Positions 9,337 to 20,129 of a stretch of 64,000 bases of DNA are shown one piece after another; the stretch's first letter is position 1, and every line of letters begins with the position of its first letter. Position numbers and translations under genes: made by a program. The notes below the pieces were generated by a model, which did not search any database, was not told the DNA's origin, and saw only the letters and a list, made by a program, of their open reading frames with translations. The stretch is from Chondrus crispus (taxonomy: Eukaryota; Rhodophyta; Florideophyceae; Gigartinales; Gigartinaceae): the NCBI RefSeq assembly GCF_000350225.1, contig NW_005178996.1, positions 175,530 through 239,529 on the forward strand, given 5' to 3'.

Positions 9337-10983
9337 GTGCACCAGACATCAGCCAGTGTTGTGAAACAGTTGATAGCATTTACACTAGTAAAGGTGGATG
9401 AAAATATTCTCAAAAGCCTTGAACGAGAGTACAGAAAGGACCCCGATTTCAAGAATGCGTTTGAAACCCAACCTGCTCCGTTCAGTAAGAACAAAAACCG
9501 CCTTTACTTTGAGAATAGGCTCTGTATTCCGAAAGGAAAGATCAGAGAAATCGTGTTGCACGACAATCACGAATCTCTCTTTGGTGCACATCGAGGATTC
9601 AAAAAGACCTTACAATATGTCAGGAGACATTTATATTGGCCTAGCATGAACAAAGAACTACACGAATACATCAAGACATGCCCAAAGTGTCAAGAAGCCA
9701 AAAGCCTAACCCAGAACAAAGTGGGAAAATTCAGACCATTTCCGCTACCACTAAAGAAATGGGAACAGATATCTATGTACTTCATATTCGACCTCCCGAG
9801 GACAAATACGAACAAAAGTGCTATACTTGTTGTTGTGGACAAACTCTCGAAACACACGCATTTTGTTCCAATTGAATCAAACCATACTGCCAAAGATACA
9901 GCAGAGGTGTTCTACAACGAGATATACAAACATCACGGTCTTCCAAGAAAGATAATATCAGACCGTGACACAAGATTCACAAGTACTTTATGGAAGGAAA
10001 TCATGAAGCTACTACGAGTCAAGTTAAACTTATCAACCGCCTTCCATCCTCAAACTGATGGACAATCAGAAAGGGCATTCAGAACATTGCAAGAAATGCT
10101 ACGTTGCTTTGTTAGCTATACGCAAAGAGACTGGAGTAAACACCTACCAGGACTCGAGTTTGCGTACAACAATCACATAAGTGACACAACCAAACAAACT
10201 CCTTTTTTCCTAGAGTATGGCCAGCACCCACTCTCTGTTTCTGACGTCCTCCACTCTGATGGATCAGAAACACCTACTGTGACCACACAAAGGTTTTTGG
10301 AGAACATAAGAAGAGCTAATGAAATAGCAAAGCTGTCCATCACAGCTTCGAACGAACGAAACGCCCAACAAGTCAACAAACACAGAAGAGATCATTCATT
10401 TCACCTAGGAGACCAAGTAATGCTCTCGACGAAGAACTTACCACTCAAGACAGGAAGAAGCAAAAAGTTATCACCGAAGTACATTGGACCATTCGAAGTC
10501 ATCGACATCCTAGCGTCCGGAAACGCATACAAGTTGCAACTACCAGAGAAATATCAAAACCTTCATCCTACATTCCACATATCTCTTCTCAAGCCATACT
10601 ACAATGATCAACATAGAAGAACTATCGGTCGCGAGTCTGCATTTCAGACCGAAGACAAGATGCCGCCTACAATTGACCTCATTTCCCACCGCAACACTCA
10701 AGACTTTATCGATTTCTTAGTATCAGAAACTCAGGAAACATACTTCAAGACAAATGGATTGACGAACAAGACCTTCCAAGCCACAAGCCTTCTATTCAAC
10801 GTTACTTCGACTCCATCACCTACTACCCACCTCCAAGCTTATTTGAGGACGAATAACCATCTTAAAGGGGGAGGAGTTGTAACGGTTGAAGGACAAGCAC
10901 AGTATGTATGTCTTTGTAGTTTTACTTTTTATAAACATACTGCTCGTGTCTTTCCCGAATGGACTGACTCCTCCATTCTTTAA
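9337..10983 (+). CDS. Gypsy pol, second part: integrase
   Basis: Same frame as the upstream pol. It holds the HHCC zinc-binding domain (HRGFKKTLQYVRRHLYWP, then TCPKCQ), the catalytic core (ISDRDTRFTSTLW; HPQTDGQSERAFR) and a C-terminal PKYIGPFEV / HPTFHISLLKPYY module. No chromodomain is visible. The integrase would insert the cDNA into host DNA. The frame runs on into the 3' LTR before a TAA at 10,981-10,983. No start codon is claimed: the protein is normally cut from the Pol precursor. Confidence 0.88.
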   Translation: MHQTSASVVKQLIAFTLVKVDENILKSLEREYRKDPDFKNAFETQPAPFSKNKNRLYFENRLCIPKGKIREIVLHDNHESLFGAHRGFKKTLQYVRRHLYWPSMNKELHEYIKTCPKCQEAKSLTQNKVGKFRPFPLPLKKWEQISMYFIFDLPRTNTNKSAILVVVDKLSKHTHFVPIESNHTAKDTAEVFYNEIYKHHGLPRKIISDRDTRFTSTLWKEIMKLLRVKLNLSTAFHPQTDGQSERAFRTLQEMLRCFVSYTQRDWSKHLPGLEFAYNNHISDTTKQTPFFLEYGQHPLSVSDVLHSDGSETPTVTTQRFLENIRRANEIAKLSITASNERNAQQVNKHRRDHSFHLGDQVMLSTKNLPLKTGRSKKLSPKYIGPFEVIDILASGNAYKLQLPEKYQNLHPTFHISLLKPYYNDQHRRTIGRESAFQTEDKMPPTIDLISHRNTQDFIDFLVSETQETYFKTNGLTNKTFQATSLLFNVTSTPSPTTHLQAYLRTNNHLKGGGVVTVEGQAQYVCLCSFTFYKHTARVFPEWTDSSIL

Positions 10984-11372
10984 AAGGATGGCATAGAACT
11001 ACAACATAATTTCTATGCCATACCTAAAAGAATTGTCAAAGGAGGAGTGCAGTATCCACTAGTACTAAAGAGGATGGTCGGGGAGATTGAAGGCAAGGAC
11101 ATAAGCGATTGTATGAAGATTAGTTGTAGAGTGAAAGGATAGTTTATCAAAGTCTAGCAGGTACTGTATTGTTCTAAGTTTCAGCTACGATTTTTATAAA
11201 AGGCGCGGCGTTCGGACGGGGAAAGCAAAAGGGGTCAGGCACAACCACTCACTAACCCTGAGAGCCACCCAACCTGCAACCCCAAGTGTGTCCAACTTAA
11301 GAACCGCTTTGCAAAACCATTCAACACAAGTAAGTCACTCTGTTCATTTTAATAACCCTGCGCACCGCTAAA
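10878..11372 (+). repeat. 3' LTR of the Gypsy element
   Basis: Direct copy of 5074-5567, preceded by the purine tract AAAGGGGGAGGAG. It is followed by unrelated sequence (GGTTTCAATTAG), not by the sequence expected from the empty site in the other arm of the inverted duplication. Confidence 0.92.
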
Positions 11373-11969
11373 GGTTTCAATTAGGAAGACCAGTTCCGAC
11401 TAAAATGTATGCTATTTTCCAACTGTACGGAAAATGACTATTTTAGCAAGTCAGGGCGGGCAGGCGCCCACTAAATTTGAAGACTGTTTCTCTTAACCTC
11501 CTTCCTCTTCGCCTCCTTCCCCTTCTCCTCCTTCCTCTTCGTCTCCTACCTCCCTCTCCACTTCCCCCCTACCCTCCTCCCTCTCGCCCCCTTCCCCTTA
11601 TAACATCACAAACATTTCCATTGACACCTCAGAAGTTGCTCCAGAAGGACAACAAAATGGTTCACTTTCAGAGGGCGTCGTGGAAAGTTTAACACCCTAC
11701 CCAGCCACTGCAGTCTCGGATGCTCCTAATTCTAATCATACCAACAGGGACGTTGAAAGGGAGTGCAGGCCTCCTGTATGATTCGGAGATGACACAGGGG
11801 TAATCTAAAGGGACAACAATACTGCTCTTCTGGTAGTCGGTGACAGAGACAAAGGTCACGTTATCCCAAACAGCCTAAGAGAATCCACGCTGATAAACGA
11901 TAGTGAAAATGGCTCAATGGTGTTGATGAGGAAGTCGCAGAACTAAAAGTAAAGGTGCATGGTAAATCG
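11373..11969. other. Non-coding stretch with a pyrimidine-rich simple repeat
   Basis: About 11,494-11,600 is an imperfect CTTCCTC/CTCCTT microsatellite-like pyrimidine tract. No credible gene. The right part may be the eroded inter-domain region of the Copia relic that follows. Confidence 0.6.
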
Positions 11970-13100
11970 AGCAAATGCCACCAGGGGTGAGGACAATGGA
12001 CTCCAAATTTGTGTTCGCATCGAAACACAAAGCTGACGGATCAGTGGACAAGTACAGTGCAAGGATATTGGCCAAAAGATTTCAGGAAGAGAACGGTGGA
12101 AATGTGTACTCCTCTGCTGTTGATTTTGCATCGGTAAGGCTAGAACTCGCTCTCATGGGAAGAGTGGGTGGTGAAGTACACCAGATGTAATGGTACGATT
12201 GTGAAGATCAGATGACTGGCTAACTTTTTGACTCGTTACCCCTCGATTCTCTTTTTCTTGAAGTTCTGTGTGTTTTATTTTCTTAGAGTTGCTGCCCGAG
12301 ATCCAACTTATACTACTGGGCATCTGCAGATGTGGTCTCAGTGCGTTCCAGATCATGTGAGGTAGATGGCCTCAATTCTGCTGAATTACGGAAATCAATA
12401 CAGTAGCTTGTTGGTTAGGGCCATTGACTACGGGTCCGATAACACCGAATCCAATTTAGCCATGGTGTCACTACAGAACAGTGCTAACGTATTACGTGAT
12501 CCACTCGTAGAACCATAGAGGAAAAGTGAAGGTGTAGGGCTATTATCAGCAATTGCCACAATTACACAACAAGATGGACGTGAAATCAGAATTCTGAAAT
12601 GGTAAGTTCGAGAATGATGAATGCATTTTTCTCAATACACGCAAAGGGTTGGAACTGGGATTGAAGCCCGGATGCACTTTGAGGCTAAACAAAGCGCTGT
12701 ACGGATTGAAGGAGTCCTCGAAGAGGTGGAACAAAAACTGGAACGGGGCCATGCTTAATCTCGGCTTTGGAAAACTTAAGATCGATGAATTTTTTTACTT
12801 CCTGAAACATAATTTGCTGCATGGTTTGGGTGCTGTTATATGTCGAAGACGTCCTGGTGATGGGATTGAGTGTGGAAGTTTTGGAACACACAAAGCAATT
12901 GATGAAATCTGCCTTTGAGATGACTGATCTTGGTATTACCAAGTTCTTCCTGGGAGTTGAGTTCATATTTGGGGAACATGGAGTAACACTGCGACAATCC
13001 TTTTTCATTCGACAGATACCGGATAGTTTCGGTATGCTTGAATGTAAACCAGCAATTACACCTCTCCCAGTTGCAAGTAAGACGGCCAAAGGAAGGTGAT
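11970..13100 (+). pseudogene. Degenerate Copia reverse transcriptase relic
   Basis: Three pieces in order but in broken frames match the Copia reverse transcriptase: 11,975-12,165 (PPGVRTMDSKFVFASKHKAD), 12,640-12,810 (LNKALYGLKESSKRWN) and 12,821-13,099 (LLYVEDVLVMGLSVEVLE, then FEMTDLGITKFFLGVE). About 450 bp without matches separates the first two. The catalytic YVDD reads YVED, and stops and frameshifts divide the frame. No LTRs are recognisable, so this is an old insertion. Confidence 0.85.
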
Positions 13101-13609
13101 GTTTTACATCGCACTACGTATGCACTTGGGAAGTGTTATGGTTTTTATGGTGGAGTAATTTAGTAAAGTACTACTGTAGTATCCGTAACAGTATCTTTTG
13201 GGGATAGTGATATATGTAATGATTCATATTTCGGCTAACACTAGGGTAATGTGGGGTTATCTGATCTCGGATGGTCAGGATAATTCGTAAGGCGCTTCGG
13301 GAAACTAATTCGGAGGCTTCAGTCAAAAACAGGTGACGACAGGCATCCGGCGGCGAAGTCTAGACAGATTGCAAAAGAGAAACCCCTCAAATTCCGACTT
13401 TCGGAGCTCTTGCCGATAAGCATACATATCGGCTACGGCGCACTAAGAATAAAGAAAAGAGGTCATCAAGACCAAAGGAAAGCAAGAGCCACTCCGGGAG
13501 TTTCAGGAGCACCCAGGGTATAGGTACAGTAGTAGAGGTATTCATCAGTGGCATTTCCGAAGAAATCGGAGCTCCGAATTTGCTTGCGTATCAAAGTTTG
13601 GAATCGACC

Positions 13610-14698
13610 TCAACGCCAACCGACTTCAAGCCCGTCAGAAGCAGTTTCATAGCCAGACTTCGGACTGCTTTTAAGCAAATTCAGAAGTGACTTCTCGTCA
13701 CATGCAATCGGTCTTGCTCCATAGTAGTAAAGAACGAGCATCCACACAATAACTCCAGCGGCAACGAAGATCATCCACGACGTCGGTATAACCCACCATA
13801 AATTGACGGTGGTTATATTCACATCATTGACAGGAACTTTCATACGAGTTCGAGTTTCCACTGCGTACGCAGCTCCAAAGACGGCCCTTTCGATGTCTCT
13901 CGAAATCCGGGTATGTATGTGTGCCCAGTCCGCAATGTCTTCTCTACGTACTCCGATTTTCCGACATCTCACGGATTGTTCGGAAGTCACGTTGCCTCTC
14001 AACACTTGTGAGCCGCAAATCCATGCCTTATCGTTGACGTAAGCTATTCCTTCACAAGACTCATATGATATAGGGTTCCCGTCTCTATAAGGACCAGAGC
14101 ACACCAACTCAGCATTTTCACATTGAAGTATTGACAAAGATCTGCTTCTCACTGGTGTCTCCTTACATTTTCCCACTGCAACAACAATATCTTCATAAGA
14201 GAGCGCAAGAGTTTTGACGTAAACTCCAGCGGTATACTTGTTGTAGCAGAGACCATCGATTACAGAACTGAAACGGACCTCTCCGTCCTCAGATCCGGCG
14301 CACTGCATGTAAACTTCTGAGGCATTGAACAACCTTTCAATAGTCAAGTCAGTTAGAATGCCCGGTTGGCGCACAGTTACATCCCTTTCAACTAGTGTTG
14401 TCGTTGAACGTCCTTGCAACCCAAAGTTACTCAGGAAAATTGCAATTAAAACTGATAGGCGAAGCAAAATCAGTAAGATGCGACATCGACCAGATTTCAT
14501 TACTATTCCTCCGCCGATATGAGGTACGGAGAATGGAAGAAGGGAGATTTCGTCCACTTGACGCACTCGAGAGTGGTTGTACATTCCCGATATTCTTGAT
14601 GTAATGTGCATAATGAGCGCAATGAGAAGGATATCGAAAACGAGGAAGTTCAGTGAGGTGGTGATTTCAGAGGCAACCGGAATATCAGCTGAAAACAT
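13610..14698 (-). CDS. Predicted membrane protein with a cysteine-rich lumenal or extracellular domain
   Basis: 362 residues from ATG at 14,698 to a TGA at 13,610-13,612, single exon. Three hydrophobic segments are visible: about 17-38 (LNFLVFDILLIALIMHI), 70-95 (ILLILLRLSVLIAIFL) and 300-330 (WMIFVAAGVIVWMLVLYYYG). Between the last two lies a region of about 200 residues with spaced cysteines and candidate N-glycosylation sites (NAS, NVT, NIT), which suggests an exported domain held by flanking membrane spans. The C-terminal tail of about 30 residues would be on the other side. I do not recognise the family. It is the longest frame in this part of the window with no link to a transposon. An ATAAAAC at about 14,740 on the minus strand, roughly 40 bp before the ATG, could be a TATA-like element. 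Confidence 0.75.
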   Translation of the reverse strand: MFSADIPVASEITTSLNFLVFDILLIALIMHITSRISGMYNHSRVRQVDEISLLPFSVPHIGGGIVMKSGRCRILLILLRLSVLIAIFLSNFGLQGRSTTTLVERDVTVRQPGILTDLTIERLFNASEVYMQCAGSEDGEVRFSSVIDGLCYNKYTAGVYVKTLALSYEDIVVAVGKCKETPVRSRSLSILQCENAELVCSGPYRDGNPISYESCEGIAYVNDKAWICGSQVLRGNVTSEQSVRCRKIGVRREDIADWAHIHTRISRDIERAVFGAAYAVETRTRMKVPVNDVNITTVNLWWVIPTSWMIFVAAGVIVWMLVLYYYGARPIACDEKSLLNLLKSSPKSGYETASDGLEVGWR

Positions 14699-14759
14699 TG
14701 TACCTCAGCCTTCGTCTCTCTCTACGCCCCCTCGCGTTTTATCCCAGTTGACGATTGAG

Positions 14760-17700
14760 GCTACACTGTGAATAAAGGCACAACAACTTGAAGCAGAAGT
14801 CCCTTTATATACATGTTCGCATCTGCAGTTGACGAAATTTCTGTCCAGGACATGTCCGCAGTCGGTTCAGGGAACATTTCTGTCAAGGAAAAGACAGATG
14901 AACGTAAGAAATGTTGGGCAATCCTATGCCCACTTTCCATTTCTTCTTCTCGCATTCTAGTCTCGGGAGCATTGCTGTAATTGTATCATATTCAGCATCG
15001 GAAGTATTTGGGCTTTGAGTTTAGTGCCATTAGAATACATAATTCAGGCACATGGAATATATATTTTACCAGGTTTATGAGAAGCGGATGTTTCTGTTTG
15101 ATTTTCTTTGAAAAGAAAAATCATTTTGAACCAGTGCCTTTCTGTTCAAGTTGTGAGTTTTAATACAGCATCCAAAAAAGGCAGGTATATGAAGATTACA
15201 ATATGTTCGCTTGAGTACCATTTGGACTCTCACTCTGCTTCTGAAGTGGCAGACGAAATATCGACAAATGAGTTTGCGCTTCTGCTCAAGTATCTTATTC
15301 TTGTAGGGGAAGCGTCGCAATAGTGCTCCTGGCATGCCCAGACGAACTCCCCTCGCCCCTCCTCTTTTGTGCATACATTAATATTAGCTTGTGGTTGCTT
15401 TCTTCAAAGCTAAGCCTTGCGCAGTACCTTGTACGTAAAACCATGTTTTCCTATCGTGGAAGTATTACATGAAATCCCTTGAGGATGGATCGCACCAATC
15501 ACGAAATAGGAACCAAAAAGGCAATGGCTTGACGCTGCCGAACAGGACATCTGAAGAATTCGAGAATGTTAGTACAGTACAGTATCCCACCAATAGATTG
15601 TCACGGCGCCTGAGTGACGCGTAATGACGAAATGTATGATATTCGGACTACTTGCGAGTGCTCCATGCTTTCTGCCATCCCGAGGGTATACTACACTACG
15701 TTGCATGATCCTAGTTGCATATTGTGGTGCATTGTATACGTCATTGTGACTTTAGCAGAGCAGTGGCTATTGGAAAAATATGATAGGCGACGATCAATAA
15801 TGCGGGATATTCTTCTGTCATATTTACAGAAAGCAGAACTATCATCGTACTGAGATCGGGGATGCAACTCTGACGACAAGTGGGAATTGCTCCATTACTT
15901 TCCAATGCATAGAACCCCTTCGTGTTCTTCTTCGAATGCGGGCAAATTGGTATACACAACCATGTTGCTATTGGTGTAACCTATCCAAATCCTCTTACGC
16001 GCACGGCTCTCTTCATTTAAAGATGGCAGTGGCGAATTTGTTGAGGAAGTCACGGATATCACCCTTAATCTGAGGGCATGGAGAAGAGGCGGGATGTATG
16101 GAACATTTTGGTTTGTCACGTGCAGGTTTGCTATTTACATGGTTTTGAAACGGCCTTGCTGTTCTTTCATACATGCTACATGATTTGTAAACATGGTATT
16201 CGTACAGTGTGACCTCAGCGTGATCATGCAGCCCCTGCATGGGTGTTTTCTTCTGACGGCGAAAGGCATGCTATCGTCGAAGGTCCAATACTGATGTGGC
16301 AGGGAGACATGGTTTCGTGTGTGGTGCTGAGCCTTAAAGGTTTTCCTCATTGGTGCCGACATGCGCTACAAGATATAGGCACATCAACCACGTACTCGCG
16401 ACAATGATTTCGTTATCGTCGGGCACTCAAGTTGTAGCTTTTCGAAGAAAATGTGACATACCGTTTGAAAGTGGAAAACCCCCCAAGATGTCACAGCGAT
16501 GAAGAGTAAAACTTTGTGTTCCACACGAAATAGCGCAACCGCTTCTTGTTCAGGCAGGGAGTTCCTCATATGGCGCGCATGGCAGCTCTCTAATACTGAT
16601 GCGAAGTATATGGCTTCGGGAGGATTCTGCATGCAAGAGGAATACGCATCCCACTAATACTAAATACTGCCATAAAAGCAAACAACGTATACACACGCAG
16701 ACAAGTGCAGTTGTACAGTATATACAGTACAGTAGTTGAATGCCTTTCGACTCGCCTGCCCCAGCTCAGCCCGGCTGAGTTTCTTGATCAGCAGCACGAA
16801 CAATTTTCTACAGTGCTGTATAAGAAAATCTTCCACCTCAGCACAGTGCGGTGGACTCCGTTATGGATGAGTTATGGACGCTTGGATGCACATGGGCGTT
16901 CTCAAAAAGTCGCAAGTGCGATTCCGTAATCCACGATGTCAACTGGAGACAACATACATGTGTAACGTACCTGATGTCCAGTTTTTTTCGGTATAAATAT
17001 CGACGTCTACTGATTTCCGGCGTCTCTGCAGGAGCAGTCTCATTTCAGCACCGGGTGCAATGGTTCATTACGTATCCCACGGGGTGCTATTTTATTGGTG
17101 TTAATCTGCACGCATGGAACCAACGAAGGAAATGGATATGATAAATCAGGCTTGCGATTCTCGAAATGGGAATCTGAAATTCGGGGTTGATATCGTATAC
17201 ATGGCATATGCGCCAAATACAGTATCCTGCCAGCGGCCATCGTTTTTGCTTTATCGAGAGGCACCTAGCTGGAGCATTAGGAATGAAGTAGCTCTGCATT
17301 AGCGATATAAGTAGATACGTTTGCGGATAGATATCAAAAGAAACAACAACGAACAAAAAGAACAGAACAACACAGTGCTTTAATTGCGCAACCAAATCCT
17401 AGTGCAACTAGTCCGGCATAGTCGAAGGCTCGAGAGGGCGTCAAGCATTGACAACCGAGCAGTGAGGAGACTGTTGAACCACGCGGCGACATACTTCGCG
17501 TTTGAATCTTAGAACCTCGCGCACGGAATCAGCCTATCCAACTCGGCACCCCTGTCTCCGGGCAACGGTGACTTGTTGCATCCGCTGCCCTTCGGTAGTC
17601 TACCTTCCTGCTGTACGCGGCCCGTTTGTGGACAAACCGGAGAGACCAACTCCTCCCGACAGTTCCTCTCGTAAGCGGCACGCGCTCTCGGAAGGGTCGG

Positions 17701-18689
17701 CTTTTCAAGATCTGACTCGACATTGAAGTCAGACATATATTTACGTCGGTAAATATTCTACCAACGCAGAGAACAAATTGTAACGGTTTTGACAATTGGT
17801 GATATATTGCGAATCAAGGAAGTCGTTACCACCCTGTTTTCGAATGCCCTGTAGATAGCCTGTCACTATATGCGGTCTGTCTTATCGCCACCACATGTAG
17901 GAATAGGGTGCGTGCTTACAAGGAGGGAAAAAGAAATATTTGGTACTTTTTATTTAGCAAATTTCGAACTTGCTCTTTTCCATCTTTCTCGTGGAGGGCT
18001 ATTGACCTAGCATTTTGTTTGAAAATTTTGGTTCGTACATGTATTGAATAAAGCTAGCCTCCTTCATTTGTATAAAAAGTAGTTCGAGAGCATGTGCCAA
18101 GTTCATGGGCGGAACGAAGACTAATGTGTTTGTACACTAGAGCTTCAGATGGTGGGGAAAAGTGTGGCAGCATAGAAAACCTCGCACTGTGTGTCAGAAA
18201 TTCACAGTCGCCGGAAATAAAACGACCTTGATGACCCACTGTCCCGTCTTGCACAAGCACAGGTCAACCTCAGCATTAACAATTTTTGGATCTTAAAAAT
18301 TGTGTGTAATTTGAAGCGAAAGCCCGATGGAGGATTAGACGGCATTCCTCAAAGGTCGGTGGAACAACATGAACTGGGAGTATGTAGCGGAACATGTGTT
18401 TGTAAGGTACAGAGTACGAAAACGCTCCACATACCCTGGCCCATTCCAATGACAAAAGGAAAAGTTCTGTTGAAATGGTGGCGATACTCCGCCAACAAGG
18501 CCATGAAAATGAAGATTCACCACAGCTGTAGTTCTTCGTCATCCAAAAACTAAGGCTAACAGTACCAAGACGAAACATCTAGTGTCACGCAATATTTCCC
18601 GAATCGTAGAGCACGCCACAACCATGGATCATGAGAGGAGGGGCATCTGCAGTGTGCGCTACTCATCTTCTCCGACGTGCCAGAGTAAC
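14760..18689. other. Intergenic region with no supportable gene
   Basis: About 3.9 kb with only short open frames in all six frames and no recognised domains. Base composition matches the flanking moderate-GC DNA. Short TACAGTA-type words recur (for example 15,571-15,585 and 16,713-16,735). Short minus-strand frames near 15.9-16.6 kb could be remnants of an old retroelement, but I could not match them to a domain. Confidence 0.6.
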
Positions 18690-18954
18690 CACGTACACCA
18701 CAATACATACAAAATGAGCTCAGATATGGTATTTTTCGAAAAGAGTCGAAAATAAAATATTTCAAAGAGGTCGCTGATGGATACAACACTATAGTTACGC
18801 TCAGTGGAGTTTTTCTGATTGGTGAGTTGTTGCCGAAGCGAGACATAACTCGGCATTACGACGGTATCACTCTATGAACGCAAGCCCCACAATGAATACA
18901 GTACAGCGCCATGCATGTATGAAATGGTACGTCATCACAGCGTGATTCTTTCTC

Positions 18955-18961
18955 TATAAAA
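18955..18961 (+). promoter_or_regulatory. TATA box of the cysteine-rich gene
   Basis: TATAAAA 73 bp before the ATG at 19,034, conserved as a reversed copy at about 4801-4808 in the other arm. Confidence 0.55.
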
Positions 18962-19033
18962 CACGTACTTGAGTTGCCGTTTAGGAATCCCCGCAGCTAA
19001 ATCCAGCACATTGAAGTTGCTCGCCTCCACAAG

Positions 19034-19477
19034 ATGGTTCGCATGCGAAGTCTCAAGTTGATTCTGGTTGCTGTATTTGTCACGACGTATGTTCTCCAAT
19101 GCACTCTTGCAATGAGATGCCGTCGTAAACCGTATCCCTGCCGCCGTCGCTTCAGCTCAGTCAAATTACTTCGTAAGCTGTTTCGACTTCGCTTCGACGA
19201 TTCTGTCGATTGCGAGTTGCAGTGTGAGAAAGCCCTGCTCGGATATCTGATGCAAAAGAGAGTATGTGTAGGGGACAGGGCTTCAAAAATCACGAAAAAG
19301 ATTATGAAACGTTGTGAGATGGAGTGCAAAAAAACTTTGGATGAGGGCAATGTTGACGATGCAATTTCAGAAAAGAGCATTATGCGGCAGAGCTTCGCAC
19401 ACTGCTGCCCCACATGCCTCGTATGTATTCCCCATGTTGGATGCTTTTGTCCTGTCGCCACTTTATCCCGTTGCTAG
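19034..19477 (+). CDS. Small secreted cysteine-rich protein
   Basis: 147 residues from ATG 19,034 to TAG 19,477. The N-terminus has a basic start (MVRMRSLK), a hydrophobic core (LILVAVFVTTYVL) and an Ala-containing end near residue 26 (CTLA), a good signal peptide. The mature part is basic and has about a dozen cysteines, including MRCRRKPYPC, DCELQC, CEMEC, a CC pair and CIPHVGCFCP, so a disulfide-stabilised exported protein is likely. No known family is recognised and no activity is assigned. The ATG fits the TATA position and the signal peptide. The paralogue at 3992-4729 is broken, so this may be the only working copy here. Confidence 0.75.
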   Translation: MVRMRSLKLILVAVFVTTYVLQCTLAMRCRRKPYPCRRRFSSVKLLRKLFRLRFDDSVDCELQCEKALLGYLMQKRVCVGDRASKITKKIMKRCEMECKKTLDEGNVDDAISEKSIMRQSFAHCCPTCLVCIPHVGCFCPVATLSRC

Positions 19478-20129
19478 ACACAAGAGGAGAATCAGATGCC
19501 CGAGAAGCAAGATGGTTCATTTCAGTAGAAATTTTGGACGGAGAAGTATTGCGGACTTGGGCGCTGGACCACTATTCTATGACTTCTTTCCCTTTACGAG
19601 AAGAGCAGGGAGATGCTCGAAGCGATAGGCTTGAGGAGCAGAGAAGCTGGGTTAAAGTTGGGAGAAATGATCGATTTGATGCAAGCAGTTTGAAATGTTC
19701 AACGTAAAAATGTGTCCTTTGCTCTAAGACCCCCAGAAACGCATGCTTGTTGGTTTTCCAAGCTGCGACTTGCGATCGCCAGGGAGTCTTTTCGAGTGAC
19801 AGCGAGACATGAGACTTTTGAAGACTGCAGAAGGTACTGCCTTGCTCTCAGAAGCTACCCCATCAATTTTGCTAATTGCTCTCTCGCGGCGAAGATTTGT
19901 CGGACCGTTGTTCTCATAGGGGCAACACTTTTCGAAATTTTTTTTCTTGACATGCCCTTTCGACAAGAAGGAGAAATATACCCCCGATACCTTACTTGAA
20001 TTCTGCCTTGGGGCCAAAAGGAACTTTGTGAGGATAGCATTTTTATTCCTGGTCGTGTTTAGATATGTCTGGAAAAGAAGCTTCTTAAACCACGATGAAA
20101 CCGCATGTAAAATAACATGGAAACAAGAA

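Larger units (their letters stand above)
5074..11372 (+). mobile_element. Gypsy-type LTR retrotransposon with an extra ORF before gag
   Basis: Complete element of 6.3 kb: 5' LTR 5074-5567, primer-binding site from 5570, an extra zinc-finger ORF, gag, pol, a purine tract (about 10,863-10,877) and a 3' LTR at 10,878-11,372. The LTRs differ at about 14 positions plus one indel in 494 bp, roughly 97% identical, suggesting a fairly young insertion. The order reverse transcriptase, RNase H, integrase makes it Gypsy-type; I see no chromodomain. The flanks show no matching target duplication. Pol has two in-frame TAG codons, so this copy is probably not autonomous. Confidence 0.92.
18690..20100 (+). 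repeat. Right arm of the large inverted duplication
   Basis: Reverse-complement partner of 3330-5073. It contains the intact cysteine-rich gene, its TATA box and a conserved 3' flank (about 19,480-20,000). A frame at about 19,712-19,999 is open in both arms and similar between them, but lacks an ATG in both, so I do not call it a gene. Confidence 0.85.

Noticed and set aside
11494-11600. Coding region rich in Leu/Pro
   Set aside because: It is translation of a pyrimidine-rich simple repeat.
15890-16632. Possible old Copia remnant on the minus strand
   Set aside because: Short frames only vaguely resemble retroelement proteins and no motif could be anchored.
19712-19999. Second gene beside the cysteine-rich gene, open in both arms
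   Set aside because: No ATG in either arm and no recognisable domain; similarity is expected from the duplication alone.
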